Assembly: GCF_003217095.1 (NCBI RefSeq)
Contig: NZ_QJSR01000003.1
Coordinates: forward strand, 367,375 to 431,374
Origin: Rhizobium sp. PP-CC-3A-592
GTDB lineage: Bacteria; Pseudomonadota; Alphaproteobacteria; Rhizobiales; Rhizobiaceae
DNA length: 64,000 bases
Direction of reading: 5' to 3'
Shown here in pieces: positions 36,713 through 47,027 of the stretch. Numbering within the stretch: the first letter of the stretch is position 1; every line of letters starts with the position of its first letter. A program made the position numbers and the translations under genes. The notes beneath the pieces were generated by a model. The model ran no database searches and had not been told where the DNA came from. It saw only the letters and a program-made list of their open reading frames with translations.

Positions 36713-37753
36713 TCAGACCTTGGCCGGCGTCTCCAGCAGGTGGAGCAGGTCTGGATGGTGCTTGGCTGCGACATCGGGATGCGAGCGCAGGCGGCTTTTC
36801 AGGTGGTTGATGCCGACCTCGCGGAAGATCGGGTTGAGGGCATCGACGGTGACGCCGCGTTCGCCGCGCTTCAGGCTCTCGGGCAACGGAATGACGGGAA
36901 TGGTCGCGTCGTAGCGGGCGCCGAGGAAGAAGGCGACGGAATAGCGTTCGCTGCCGGCCGGTGGCGTCACCACGCCGTGCACGTCGGCGCGCACGAAGCC
37001 GTTGGTCGCAAGTTCCAGAAGCTCGCCGCTGTTGATGATGAAGGTTCCCGGCACCGGAGGCGCATCGATCCACACGCCCTCTTCCGTGCGGATGCGCAGG
37101 CCGGGCACCGTATCCTGCAAAAGCACGGTCACGAAGCCGCCGTCCTTGTGGGCGCCGACGCCTTGGTCGCTGCCTGCCTCATTTCGACCCGGGTAGCGGA
37201 TGATCTTCAGAAGCTGCGAGGGTGATGGCTCGTAGATATCGGCGAAAGCGTCTTCCGGCTGGCCGAGGGATAGCGCGATCGCCTTGAGCACGTCGATACC
37301 GATGCGGGTGACTTCGGCCTGGTAACGCAGGAGCAGCGATCGCAGCTCCGGCAGGGCCTCCGGCCACTGGTTCGGGCCATAGAGCCGGTTCCATGGGGTC
37401 TCGGGTCCGGCTTCGACCGGCTGCCCTTCGGTGTTGATATCAAGCTGCTCGCGCCAATCCTTTTCGCCGCGCGTCCGCTCGTATCCAGCGCGATTGTATC
37501 CGCGGAAATGCGGTGACTTCAGCATCTCGATCGACAGCTTGTCGGCGTCCGGAAGAGCGAAGAAGCGCTTGGATGTGGCGAGCACATCGCCGATCAGGCT
37601 TTGCGGAACGCCGTGGCCGGTCAGGTAGAAGAAGCCGTGGTCGTGGAGGACGCGCGTCAGTTCCGTGATGAAAAGGTCCCGCTCTTCGGGCGTGCCGTAG
37701 AACCGGGAGAAGTCGATTGTGGGCAGATGCACGGGCTTGGTGTGAATCGTCAT
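36713..37753 (-). CDS. Isopenicillin N synthase-family 2-oxoglutarate/Fe(II) dioxygenase
   Basis: The 346-residue protein has the non-heme iron triad H202 and D204 ('AHKDGG') and H259, plus R270-x-S272 ('RYS') for 2-oxoglutarate, and the N-terminal DIOX_N domain ('LPTIDFSRF'). ATG 37753 has GAGGAA 8 nt upstream. It runs in the same direction as the CMD/monooxygenase/ABC cluster and follows it by 167 bp, so it may be an additional oxidative step there. Substrate unknown. Confidence 0.9.
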   Translation of the reverse strand: MTIHTKPVHLPTIDFSRFYGTPEERDLFITELTRVLHDHGFFYLTGHGVPQSLIGDVLATSKRFFALPDADKLSIEMLKSPHFRGYNRAGYERTRGEKDWREQLDINTEGQPVEAGPETPWNRLYGPNQWPEALPELRSLLLRYQAEVTRIGIDVLKAIALSLGQPEDAFADIYEPSPSQLLKIIRYPGRNEAGSDQGVGAHKDGGFVTVLLQDTVPGLRIRTEEGVWIDAPPVPGTFIINSGELLELATNGFVRADVHGVVTPPAGSERYSVAFFLGARYDATIPVIPLPESLKRGERGVTVDALNPIFREVGINHLKSRLRSHPDVAAKHHPDLLHLLETPAKV

Positions 37754-37920
37754 GGACTTGTTCCTCAAGACGGCGGATGGGGAATGAGACGAGATGAGCC
37801 GCACGCACGGCTTCGGAGCGGCACCGTGTTTTCCGCGCGGACGATTCGACACCCGCCAGCAAGCGCCGATCATTCCTTCACGGTGACGTCGAAGGCATCC
37901 CTGTGCGCAACGTGTCAGTT

Positions 37921-38535
37921 TCAGCCGGCAGGCAAAGGCTCGCCGATCGAGAGCATCAGCCGGTTTGCCCAGTTGAAGAACGCAGCGCCATGGATGACAT
38001 CGGAGATCTCCTCGGTCGAGAGGCCGGCAGCCTTCAGGCGGTCGACATGGGCGGAGTCGAACGCCGGAGGCGTCTGGGTCAGGGCGACGGAGGCGGCGAT
38101 GATCGCATTCCAGCGTTCGCCGAGATCGACGGTCACGCCTTCATCCAGAAGACGCTGTACGTCCTCGCCGCGCTTTGAGAAATGCGAGGCGAAGCGGGAA
38201 TGCACGGAGGCACAGAAGATGCAGCCGTTTTCGCGCGACGCGGCGGTCGCGGCCAGTTCGCGCTCGGCGCGCGGCAAGCCGTCTTCGACATTGTAGAAGA
38301 TGTCCTTGTCCGTTTTCGTTCTCGCCTCCAGAACATCGGGGTCGCGCACCAGCAGCATGAAATAGGGCGATTTCGCGCGGGATGCCTCGACCAGGCCCGC
38401 CCAGTGTCGATCGGTCAGTTGATCTTCAGCAAGCGGCGCCAGCCAGGGCGTCCAGCCGATCCGGTCCTGGGTAAAGGCGACGGGGGCATTCTCGACGGCA
38501 GGCGTGATGACGGGGTGTTGCAGGGGAGCGTTCAT
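37921..38535 (-). CDS. Alkylhydroperoxidase-domain protein, Avi_7169 type
   Basis: The 204-residue protein is a carboxymuconolactone-decarboxylase/AhpD-like protein with the redox motif C105-x-x-C108-x3-H112 ('CIFCASVH'). An AhpD-like peroxidase activity is possible. Order and neighbours (a second CMD protein, a luciferase-like oxygenase and a peptide-type ABC transporter) match the TIGRFAM group named after Avi_7169. Its start is 14 bp after the stop of the preceding CMD gene, so the two are coupled. The biological function of the group is not established. Confidence 0.85.
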   Translation of the reverse strand: MNAPLQHPVITPAVENAPVAFTQDRIGWTPWLAPLAEDQLTDRHWAGLVEASRAKSPYFMLLVRDPDVLEARTKTDKDIFYNVEDGLPRAERELAATAASRENGCIFCASVHSRFASHFSKRGEDVQRLLDEGVTVDLGERWNAIIAASVALTQTPPAFDSAHVDRLKAAGLSTEEISDVIHGAAFFNWANRLMLSIGEPLPAG

Positions 38536-38549
38536 GAGGGCATCTCCGT

Positions 38550-39137
38550 TCAGGCGGCGGACAGGACTTTCAGACCGGCGACAACGCGGATCTGAAATGA
38601 GAGAAACGCGACGAGCTGCGACAGCGTAACGATGCCGGTGGTGCTCCAGCCGGCAGCCGCCAAGGCAGCAAGAGCTTCCGGGCTCGCCTCCCGCGGCCGG
38701 AAGACGAGCAGATGCGCATGATCGAGCGCCGCAGCCAGCCGCGCGCCGATCGCATCACGCTGCGCGGAAGCGACGGCGTAGTGGAGGCCCGGCTTGTTTT
38801 CGACCGAGAGCGGGCCATCCGGATAGGCGCCATAAGGGCCTTTCGTGGCACCAGCCTCGGCGGCGGCGAGAACGGCTGCACGCAACCTCTCCCCGTCCGG
38901 CTGGCCGGTCAGAAGCGCGCCGTAGTGCTCCGCGCTCGCTGTATCGGCATGCAGGACGGCCACGAACAATGCGACGGCGAAACGCTCGGCGAGGCTGACA
39001 TCGTCGGTGTTTACCGGCTGGAAGAGCGCCCGGTACGTCTTTTCCGCGTTGTCCCGCGTCACGGGTCGCCGCAAGCGCAGGGACTCCAGCGGCGATCCTG
39101 TCGCGGTTCCCGCCAGCGTATCGATGATATCGGTCAT
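38550..39137 (-). CDS. CMD-domain protein, Avi_7170 type
   Basis: The 195-residue protein shares the helical fold of the carboxymuconolactone-decarboxylase family but has no CxxC, so it is not an obvious peroxidase. It probably forms a complex with or assists the CxxC-bearing partner downstream. ATG 39137 is supported by AAGGAG. Context corresponds to TIGRFAM Avi_7170. It lies 100 bp after the luciferase-like gene. Confidence 0.82.
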   Translation of the reverse strand: MTDIIDTLAGTATGSPLESLRLRRPVTRDNAEKTYRALFQPVNTDDVSLAERFAVALFVAVLHADTASAEHYGALLTGQPDGERLRAAVLAAAEAGATKGPYGAYPDGPLSVENKPGLHYAVASAQRDAIGARLAAALDHAHLLVFRPREASPEALAALAAAGWSTTGIVTLSQLVAFLSFQIRVVAGLKVLSAA

Positions 39138-39237
39138 GATGGTCTCCTTGTGCAGATGTCTGGGTGCAGATGTCTGGCGTATTTCGAGGCGCGTTCGCTT
39201 CGCTCTGGCGTCGTTCAGCGAGAGAAAGAGACCGAAC

Positions 39238-40290
39238 CTATTCCGCCGCAGCGAGATGGCCGGCTTCACTGCGGTGCCAGCCGAGGGCTGGCGCCACGTG
39301 CGTTGCGATCAGCTCGATTGAGCGAAGGATTTCGGCATGCGGCGGATCGATGGAGTGGACCTGGAAGGTCAGATCGGTGGTGCGTGCCAGCGCATCGTCG
39401 GCCTTCAGCGAGGCGATGACGTCGTCCGGCGTGCCGACGTGGCTGTCGAGGGCGCGGATGAGGTCGTGCACCGAGGTGCCAGGGATGCGATGGCCGGCTT
39501 CGGCAAAGCGCGCGGCAACGCGGGTCAGGCCGATTGCCGCAAGCCGTAGCGCCTCCTTGCGGCTCTCCGCCACGAACAGGCTGCGCGAGCCGAGGATGCG
39601 CGGCGTGCGACCCTTCGGCAGTGCCGCGAGATAGGCGTCGATAAGCGGATTCTGCAGGTCGGGCAGTGTCGCGTCCGGCCGGTCGGCGGGCCGTGGCTGC
39701 GTACGCGACAGCATCAGTCCATCGCCGGAGCGACCAGCAAGCTCGGCGCCACCAACCGAAAACGTGGCCAGCCAGACGCGATCGATCAGTGTCGGTGCCG
39801 GCGGATAGAGCGTGTTGCCGCTCGGCAAAGCTTTCCCGGCCCATGCCGTTCGCACCAACGCGAGGTTGCGCGCATAGACCTCGCCGCGCGTCGCGCTGTC
39901 GATGCCGAATTCCTCGAAGGATTCGCGCGTGCCCCCCGTGCCGAAGCCGACCTCAAGGCGGCCGTTCGACAGCAGGTCGAGGACGGCGGCATCTTCCGCG
40001 ACCCGGATCGGATTTTCCATGGGCAGGGTGATGACGCCGGTGCCAAGCCGGATGCGCTCCGTCCGCGCCGCGACATATGCAAGGAACACGCTCGGCGAAG
40101 GAAGCCCGCCCTCCTCCGGATGGAAGTGATGCTGGGCGATCCAGGCACTGTCGAAGCCGAACGCCTCGGCATGGCCGATCTGCTCCGCCGCCAGCCTGTA
40201 ACGTTCGCCGGGGGAGACCTCGTCGAGGAGGCGGGTGAAAAAGCCGAGGTGCTTGCGGGCCGTCGCGGTTTCGCTTTTTGCCAGGGTCAT
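39238..40290 (-). CDS. Luciferase-like FMN-dependent monooxygenase, KPN_01858 type
   Basis: The 350-residue protein has the bacterial luciferase-like barrel, seen in 'GFDSAWIAQHHFHPE', 'IRLGTGVITLPMENPIRVAEDAAVLD' (in pieces) and 'GRLEVGFGTGG'. It would need reduced flavin from a separate reductase; none is encoded nearby apart from rutF. The ATG overlaps the ABC ATPase stop (ATGA), which ties oxidation to uptake of the same compound. TIGRFAM KPN_01858 is the best family guess. The substrate is unknown; sulfonate- or amide-like compounds are typical for LLM enzymes. Confidence 0.88.
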   Translation of the reverse strand: MTLAKSETATARKHLGFFTRLLDEVSPGERYRLAAEQIGHAEAFGFDSAWIAQHHFHPEEGGLPSPSVFLAYVAARTERIRLGTGVITLPMENPIRVAEDAAVLDLLSNGRLEVGFGTGGTRESFEEFGIDSATRGEVYARNLALVRTAWAGKALPSGNTLYPPAPTLIDRVWLATFSVGGAELAGRSGDGLMLSRTQPRPADRPDATLPDLQNPLIDAYLAALPKGRTPRILGSRSLFVAESRKEALRLAAIGLTRVAARFAEAGHRIPGTSVHDLIRALDSHVGTPDDVIASLKADDALARTTDLTFQVHSIDPPHAEILRSIELIATHVAPALGWHRSEAGHLAAAE

Positions 40291-41936
40291 GCCGGATATC
40301 CTTCTGCCGTCTCGGACGGATTGGGCCGGGCGCCTTGTGACTGACGTCGGCGCCCGGGAATGGCCTCGATGAGGTCGCGCGTGTAGGCGCTTGTGGGACG
40401 CTCGAACACGGCCTCGACCGAGCCATGATCGACCTGACGGCCCTCGTGCATCACCGAGACGCTGTCGGCGATCTGCCGGACGACGGCGAGATCGTGCGAG
40501 ACGAAGAGATAGGTGAGCCCGAGATCCGCCTGCAGTTCGGCAAGCAGCGAGAGGATCTGTGCCTGCACGGTTACGTCGAGCGCCGATACGGCTTCGTCGA
40601 GAATGACGAGCTTGGGTTCGAGGATCAAGGCCCGCGCGATCGCGATGCGCTGCCGCTGGCCGCCGGACAGGGCATGCGGCCGGCGGGCAAGCGTTGCCTG
40701 CGTCAAGCCGACCCGGTCGAGGATGGCGGCCACGCGCCGGGCCCGTTCGTCGCGTGCCACGGGGGCGAAGTTCAGCAGGGGTTCCTCGATGATGGAGAAC
40801 ACCGACTGGCGTGGATCGAGCGATGCCAGCGGGTTCTGGTAGACCAGCTGTACCTTGCGGCGGAACTGCCGCAGCGTTTCGCCTTTCAACGTGCGAGCGT
40901 CGAGGCCGTCGATGAGGATGCGACCCGATGTCGGCCGCTCGAAGCCGGCAACCGCGCGAATGGTGGTCGTCTTGCCCGACCCGCTTTCACCCACGATCGC
41001 ATGCGTCGTGCCCGGGTCGATCCCGAAAGATACGCCGTCCACCGCCCTCTGCACGCCGCCATCCGGCAGTGCGAAATCCTTGATGAGATTTTCCACGGCC
41101 ACGAGAGGCGTCTCGCCGGCGCGCGATCGCCGCACGATACGGGCCGGGGCGGACAGCGAGGGCGCGTCGGCCAGCAGGCGCTGCGTATAGGCGCTTTGCG
41201 GCGCAACGAGAATGTCCGCGGTCGCACCTTCCTCCTGGATCTCGCCGCCCTTCAGCACGATCAGCCGGGAGGAGCGATCGGCGGCCACGCCGAGATCGTG
41301 GGTGACGAAGAGCACCGCCGTGCCGAATTCCCATCGGAGTTCGTCGATCAGGTCGAGAATGCGCTTCTGCACGGTCACATCGAGCGCGGACGTCGGCTCG
41401 TCGGCGATGATCAGCGCCGGTTCGAGCGCGATGGCGATGGCGATCAGCACGCGCTGTTTCATGCCGCCGGAAAGCTCGTGCGGATATTGCCGGGCGCGGA
41501 CCTCCGGCTGCGACAGACCGACTTTGGTCAGGAGTTCGATGACTCTCCTGTCAGCAGCCTTTCCCCTCGCCTTCCCATGCACGGTCAGGATTTCCCGCAC
41601 CTGCGCGCCGATGGTCATCACCGGATTGAGCGAGCCTGTGGGGTCCTGCGGAATGAGGCTGACGACAGCGCCGCGTACGGCATCGAGCCGCTTCTGGCTC
41701 CACCGCGTGATATCGGTTCCGTTGAGAAGAATGGCGCCGCCGTCCACCCGGCCGTTTCCTTGGAGAACGCCGATCACCGCCTGTGCGATGGAGGTCTTGC
41801 CCGAACCGCTTTCCCCGACCAGCGCCACGACCTCTCCCGGAAAGACCTGGAGGCTGACGCCGTTGACCGCGCAATGCGGGACGTTCGCATCATAGGAGAC
41901 GCGCAGGTTGCGGATGTCGAGGATCGGCGTGGTCAT
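40287..41936 (-). CDS. Peptide-type ABC transporter ATPase, fused DppD-DppF
   Basis: The 549-residue protein fuses two oligopeptide-type ATPases. Domain 1 has 'GESGSGKTS', 'LSGGMKQR' and 'LIIADEPTSALDVT'. Domain 2 has 'GESGSGKTT', 'LSGGQRQR' and 'LVILDEAVSALDVT'. Both sites look complete. It overlaps the permease upstream and the monooxygenase downstream by four bases each, so the whole block is one operon. Confidence 0.94.
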   Translation of the reverse strand: MTTPILDIRNLRVSYDANVPHCAVNGVSLQVFPGEVVALVGESGSGKTSIAQAVIGVLQGNGRVDGGAILLNGTDITRWSQKRLDAVRGAVVSLIPQDPTGSLNPVMTIGAQVREILTVHGKARGKAADRRVIELLTKVGLSQPEVRARQYPHELSGGMKQRVLIAIAIALEPALIIADEPTSALDVTVQKRILDLIDELRWEFGTAVLFVTHDLGVAADRSSRLIVLKGGEIQEEGATADILVAPQSAYTQRLLADAPSLSAPARIVRRSRAGETPLVAVENLIKDFALPDGGVQRAVDGVSFGIDPGTTHAIVGESGSGKTTTIRAVAGFERPTSGRILIDGLDARTLKGETLRQFRRKVQLVYQNPLASLDPRQSVFSIIEEPLLNFAPVARDERARRVAAILDRVGLTQATLARRPHALSGGQRQRIAIARALILEPKLVILDEAVSALDVTVQAQILSLLAELQADLGLTYLFVSHDLAVVRQIADSVSVMHEGRQVDHGSVEAVFERPTSAYTRDLIEAIPGRRRQSQGARPNPSETAEGYPA

Positions 41937-42811
41937 GATCCGGCCCTTCCGAACGACTGGCTGATGCGGTTGGCCGAGAGAACGACGATGACGACGATAA
42001 GACCGGGCGCCGCCGTCAGCCACCACGCCGTTGCGAGGTAGTTGCGGCCCTCGGCAATGAGGAGGCCCCACTCCGGTGTCGGCGGCGGTGCGCCATAGCC
42101 GAGGAAGCCGAGCGTCGAGATCTGCAGCAGGGCCCAACCGAACTGAAGGGCTGTGAAGGCAACGACCGAGGTCAGCGAATTCGGCAGGATATGCCGCCAA
42201 AGAACCTTCACGAAACTGCCGCCGCTGCCGAAGGCGGCTTCGACATAGTCGGACCGGCGCACGCGAACGACTTCCGAGCGGGTCAACCGGGCAAAGCCGG
42301 CAATGGCCGTTGCACCGACCGCAATGGCCGAGTTGAACGTGCCGAAGCCGAGAAGGATGATAATGCTCAGAGACACCAGCAATGTGGGAATGGAAAGCAG
42401 CACATCCACGAGGCGCATAAGCAGATCGTCGATCCAGCCGCCAACCGAACCCGCGAGAATGCCGATCGTCGTGCCCGCCAGAAGCCCGACGCCAACGGCC
42501 GCAAGCGCTCCGGTGAGCGAATGAACGGAACCGTGCACGATGCGGGAAAACAGGTCGCGTCCGAGCGAATCCGTGCCCAGCAGATGTGCTGCGCTCGGTG
42601 CCTTGAGCTGTCCGCCGGGCACCCCTTCCACGGGATTGTAGGCTGTGAAGAGGCCGGGTGCCATGGCCCAGAGGAGAACGGTGGCGAGCACCAGCCAAGC
42701 GAGGACGAGACTGGGCGATACGCCGCGCCAGACCCTGAAGCGCGCAACGGAGCTCGGCGCTGCAGCCGACGCCGGCACCGACCGTCGGTCGAGGATGTCG
42801 AAACTGGTCAT
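41933..42811 (-). CDS. Peptide-type ABC transporter permease (DppC type)
   Basis: The 292-residue protein has a polar N-terminus, six membrane segments and the DppC features 'HLLGTDSLGRDLFSRIVHG' (about 76-94) and EAA loop 'EAAFGSGGSFVKVLWRHILP'. It starts on the last base of the DppB-type permease stop (TGATG) and ends overlapping the ATPase start. Confidence 0.93.
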   Translation of the reverse strand: MTSFDILDRRSVPASAAAPSSVARFRVWRGVSPSLVLAWLVLATVLLWAMAPGLFTAYNPVEGVPGGQLKAPSAAHLLGTDSLGRDLFSRIVHGSVHSLTGALAAVGVGLLAGTTIGILAGSVGGWIDDLLMRLVDVLLSIPTLLVSLSIIILLGFGTFNSAIAVGATAIAGFARLTRSEVVRVRRSDYVEAAFGSGGSFVKVLWRHILPNSLTSVVAFTALQFGWALLQISTLGFLGYGAPPPTPEWGLLIAEGRNYLATAWWLTAAPGLIVVIVVLSANRISQSFGRAGS

Positions 42812-43749
42812 CAGGCACCTGCTCGGGGCTTCAGCCTCGGATCGAGGAAGGGATAGGCGAGATCGACGATCAGGTTGATCGCCACGAAGATGGCGGCGGA
42901 AACGATGACGACCGCCTGGAGAACGGCCAGATCCTGATGGCTTACCGCCCGCTCCGTCAGGCTGCCGATGCCGCTGAGGCCGAACACGGTTTCGGTCACG
43001 ACGGCGCCGGCCAGAAGCTCGCCGAAGAGAACGCCGGCAATGGTGAGGACGGGCAGAACGGCGTTGCGGGCGACGTGGCGGAACAGGACGCGGCCGCGCG
43101 AGGCGCCCTTGGCGCGGGCGACGGAGACGAAAGACCGCGTTTCGATCTCGTCGAGGTTACGGATGAGAATTTGCGCCAGCGGCGCGGAGATCGGCACAGC
43201 CAGCGTGAGAACCGGGAGGATGAGGCTTTCCCACGGGCCTGGGTGGATGACTGGGACCAGCTTGAGCCGAAAAGAGAAGATCTGGATCAGCATGATGCCG
43301 AGCCAGAAGACGGGAATGGAGATGAACAGCGCGGGGATCGACTGGATGAGATCCCGCAAGCGGCTGCCGGCCGAAAAACTGGACAGGAAGGCAAGAAGTG
43401 CGGCGAGGATGACGGCTGTGGCAAAGCCGAGCGATGCGAGCGTCAGCGTGGCCGGAAGGTTGACCGCGAGTTGTGCAGAGACGGGAACGCCGGCCTGAAC
43501 AGAATAGCCGAAATCGCCGGTGAGCAGATTTCCAAGCGATGCCGCATATTGGGCGAAAAGACTACCGTCCACCGCATAATCCGCTCTGATCTCTGCGATC
43601 TGCTCGGGGCTCAATCCGTATTCGGGGTTGAGGAACTTGATCAGCACGGCATCGCCCGGCATAGCTTGCAGCAGCACGAAGGAAAGGGTGAAGGCGGCCC
43701 AGAGAACCAGAACCGCCTGTCCGATGCGTGCAAGAACGAATTTCAGCAT
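42811..43749 (-). CDS. Peptide-type ABC transporter permease (DppB type)
   Basis: The 312-residue protein is a DppB-like permease: first membrane segment at the N-terminus, a periplasmic loop with 'GDFGYSVQAGVPV', and the EAA-like loop 'ARAKGASRGRVLFRHVARNA'. ATG 43749 with GGAGAGG just upstream is preferred to the ATG 18 bp earlier. It is 56 bp after the binding-protein gene. Confidence 0.93.
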   Translation of the reverse strand: MLKFVLARIGQAVLVLWAAFTLSFVLLQAMPGDAVLIKFLNPEYGLSPEQIAEIRADYAVDGSLFAQYAASLGNLLTGDFGYSVQAGVPVSAQLAVNLPATLTLASLGFATAVILAALLAFLSSFSAGSRLRDLIQSIPALFISIPVFWLGIMLIQIFSFRLKLVPVIHPGPWESLILPVLTLAVPISAPLAQILIRNLDEIETRSFVSVARAKGASRGRVLFRHVARNAVLPVLTIAGVLFGELLAGAVVTETVFGLSGIGSLTERAVSHQDLAVLQAVVIVSAAIFVAINLIVDLAYPFLDPRLKPRAGA

Positions 43750-43805
43750 GACCTCTCCGCATTCCAAACTTTGACCGGCGATCGATCCCGCAGCCGGTCA
43801 AAGGC

Positions 43806-45437
43806 TCATTTGTCCAGCCAGACGCTGTAGAAGCTCGGGCGTCCGACCGCCTCGAAGGCAAGCCCGTTGACGTAAGGCGCTGCCGCATAGACCTGTGGCT
43901 CTTCGAAGATCGGGATCGCATAGGCTTGATCGAGCACGTAGGCCTGCGCCTCCGCTGCCGCTTTCAGGCGCTTCTCACGGTCCGGCTCCGTTGCGATCGT
44001 CTCGAGGATACCATTGAGCTTCGGATCGACGAACGACTGGACCTTGTCGCTCGGCCCGCCCTTCTGGCGCAGGACATCGCGGTTTTTCGGATAGTACTGG
44101 CTCTTCAGCACGTCCGGATCCGCCCGTCCGACCATGGCCGGTGAAACCGGCGTCTTCAGGGGATCGAGATCGTCGACCGTCCGGCTGCCGGCGTCGCCCG
44201 CAAGCACGTTCAGCGTCACGCCGACCTTGCCCCATTGCTGGGCGACGAGCTGGAGCGTGGCGCGGTTTTGCGGCTGCGGCAGCGACTCGTAGGCGGTCAA
44301 TACCAGCTTCTGTCCGTCTTTCTCGCGGATGCCGTCCGCTCCGGGCTTGTAGCCGGCTTCGTCCAGAAGCGCCTTTGCCTTCTCGGGATCGAAGCCGAGC
44401 TTCGCGGCTTCATCCGCATAGCCGATGGCGCTCGATGCGAGGATGGAGGTGGCGACCGGGTAATTGGCCGAAAAGAGCGTGGACACGATCTCCTTCGTGT
44501 TGGTGGCGAGCGAGAGCGCCTTGCGCACCTTCACGTCGGCAACCAGCGGATTATCCGGACGGAAGACGATGCTGTTGTTCACGCCGCGCGTGCTGGCCGC
44601 ATAGATGCGGAAGTCCTGGCTCTCCACCTGCGGCTCGTCATAGGCCTGGATCTGCCGGATAAGATCCGCCTGACCCGCAAGCAACGCACCGATCCGCACG
44701 CTGTCCTCGCCGGTGACGATATAGCTGATGCCGTCGATATAGGCCCGACCCTGATGCTCCAGCTTTGCCGGGCCCCACGCATAGTCCTCGCGCGCCTTGA
44801 GGTTGAGTTCCTTGCCGAGCGTCTCGCTCTCGACGAGGAAGGGCCCGGACCCCACGATTTTCGTCGCGTCGCCCAGCGTCTCGAACGGAAGCGTCAACGT
44901 CTTCAGCGAGAGGAGGCCGGAGCCTATGACCGAAGTGCCCTGCAGAAAGCCGGGCGAAGGCTTCTTGAAGTAAAACTTGACCGTCTGAGGATCGACGACC
45001 TCACTGCGATCGTAATTGTTGACGACCTCGGAAACCGGGTATTTCAACGCCTTGTCGCCGAGGCCGAAAACGTCGAAATTCCGGGCAACGGCTGCCGCGT
45101 CGAGCGGGCTCCCGTCGGAGAAGCTCACGTTGGAACGAATCTTGAACGTGTATTCCGTCGCATCCGCATTCACCTGCCAGGATTCCGCAATCCAGGGCTC
45201 GATTTCCAGCGTTTTCGGGTTCTGGTACGTCAGCTTGTCGGTGATCTGGTTGAGAATGCCGCCATTCGGGTAAAAGCCGCCCGCCGGAGGATAGAGATTG
45301 GTGTGCGTCTGCTGCTCCAGATAGATCAGCGTGCCCCCTTTGACCGGCTCCGCAGCGTGCGCCCCAGTCACGCTCGCCGCCGTGGCAGCCAGAACGGCTG
45401 CAAGAGTAAAGGATGTTAAGGAGACTCGGCTTTTCAT
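43806..45437 (-). CDS. ABC transporter solute-binding protein family 5, KPN_01854 type
   Basis: The 543-residue protein has a signal peptide (cleavage after 'GAHA', residue 28) and the DppA/OppA fold ('IAESWQVNADATEYTFKIR', 'FSDGSPLDAAAVARNFD'). With the luciferase-like oxygenase and CMD proteins it matches the TIGRFAM KPN_01854 group. It heads the operon that ends with the CMD genes and perhaps the dioxygenase. AGAGGTG lies before the ATG. The natural ligand is unknown; a peptide is not assumed. Confidence 0.9.
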   Translation of the reverse strand: MKSRVSLTSFTLAAVLAATAASVTGAHAAEPVKGGTLIYLEQQTHTNLYPPAGGFYPNGGILNQITDKLTYQNPKTLEIEPWIAESWQVNADATEYTFKIRSNVSFSDGSPLDAAAVARNFDVFGLGDKALKYPVSEVVNNYDRSEVVDPQTVKFYFKKPSPGFLQGTSVIGSGLLSLKTLTLPFETLGDATKIVGSGPFLVESETLGKELNLKAREDYAWGPAKLEHQGRAYIDGISYIVTGEDSVRIGALLAGQADLIRQIQAYDEPQVESQDFRIYAASTRGVNNSIVFRPDNPLVADVKVRKALSLATNTKEIVSTLFSANYPVATSILASSAIGYADEAAKLGFDPEKAKALLDEAGYKPGADGIREKDGQKLVLTAYESLPQPQNRATLQLVAQQWGKVGVTLNVLAGDAGSRTVDDLDPLKTPVSPAMVGRADPDVLKSQYYPKNRDVLRQKGGPSDKVQSFVDPKLNGILETIATEPDREKRLKAAAEAQAYVLDQAYAIPIFEEPQVYAAAPYVNGLAFEAVGRPSFYSVWLDK

Positions 45438-45506
45438 CAGACACCTCTGGAATTCGATGATTTCAGGGTAATCCTTTCCGATTATGGGGCAATGCAGTCT
45501 ATAAGA

Positions 45507-45518
45507 TTAGTATACTAA
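45507..45518. promoter_or_regulatory. Palindrome TTAGTATACTAA in the promoter region of the KPN-type operon
   Basis: A perfect 12-bp palindrome lies 70-81 bp upstream of the binding-protein start in an AT-rich stretch (about 45470-45530) unlike its GC-rich surroundings. It is a good candidate operator or part of the promoter. No regulator gene lies beside it. Confidence 0.5.
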
Positions 45519-45744
45519 ATTTCCTATCAAGGATGGATGAAATCTCTCACGCTGAAGGTCGCGGGAAAATATCGCTGGAACGCGATCCTTCCTAGGCATA
45601 TCGGTCGATCCCATCAGGAAGGCGCCCGGCGGGTTTGTCTGACAGTCTGCGGATCGTCCTCGGGATGATCTCGAAGACATCGGACGACGTTGCCCCGCGG
45701 ATCTGGTGGACGATGACGCGTGTGTTCATTGTCCATTGGCCCCG

Positions 45745-46777
<1,033 letters not shown>

Positions 46778-46973
46778 TTAAGATTGGTTGAGCGGATGGC
46801 GACTTCGGAACCCCTTCGCCGTAGAGATAGGAAGCGGTGACACCGCCTTTTATCAAAATCCACCGGTGACGAACGGCCGTCCGGACCCCTTGGCGAAGGC
46901 CTGAGAGCCGTTACGTTCGATGCCCATTGGCGCGCATCCTTTCTGTCTGATGTGTGCCAAGATACGCTTGTCA

Positions 46974-46999
46974 GATCATTCTGATTAGATGGTATGATC
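46974..46999. promoter_or_regulatory. Dyad in the divergent aldo/keto reductase-LysR promoter
   Basis: GATCAT (46974-46979) and ATGATC (46994-46999) form an inverted repeat with 14 bp between arms, 29 bp before the LysR start. A LysR protein autoregulating and controlling the divergent reductase would be expected to bind here. Confidence 0.4.
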
Positions 47000-47027
47000 C
47001 GCATGAACATATGCGGGGGAGCCATGA

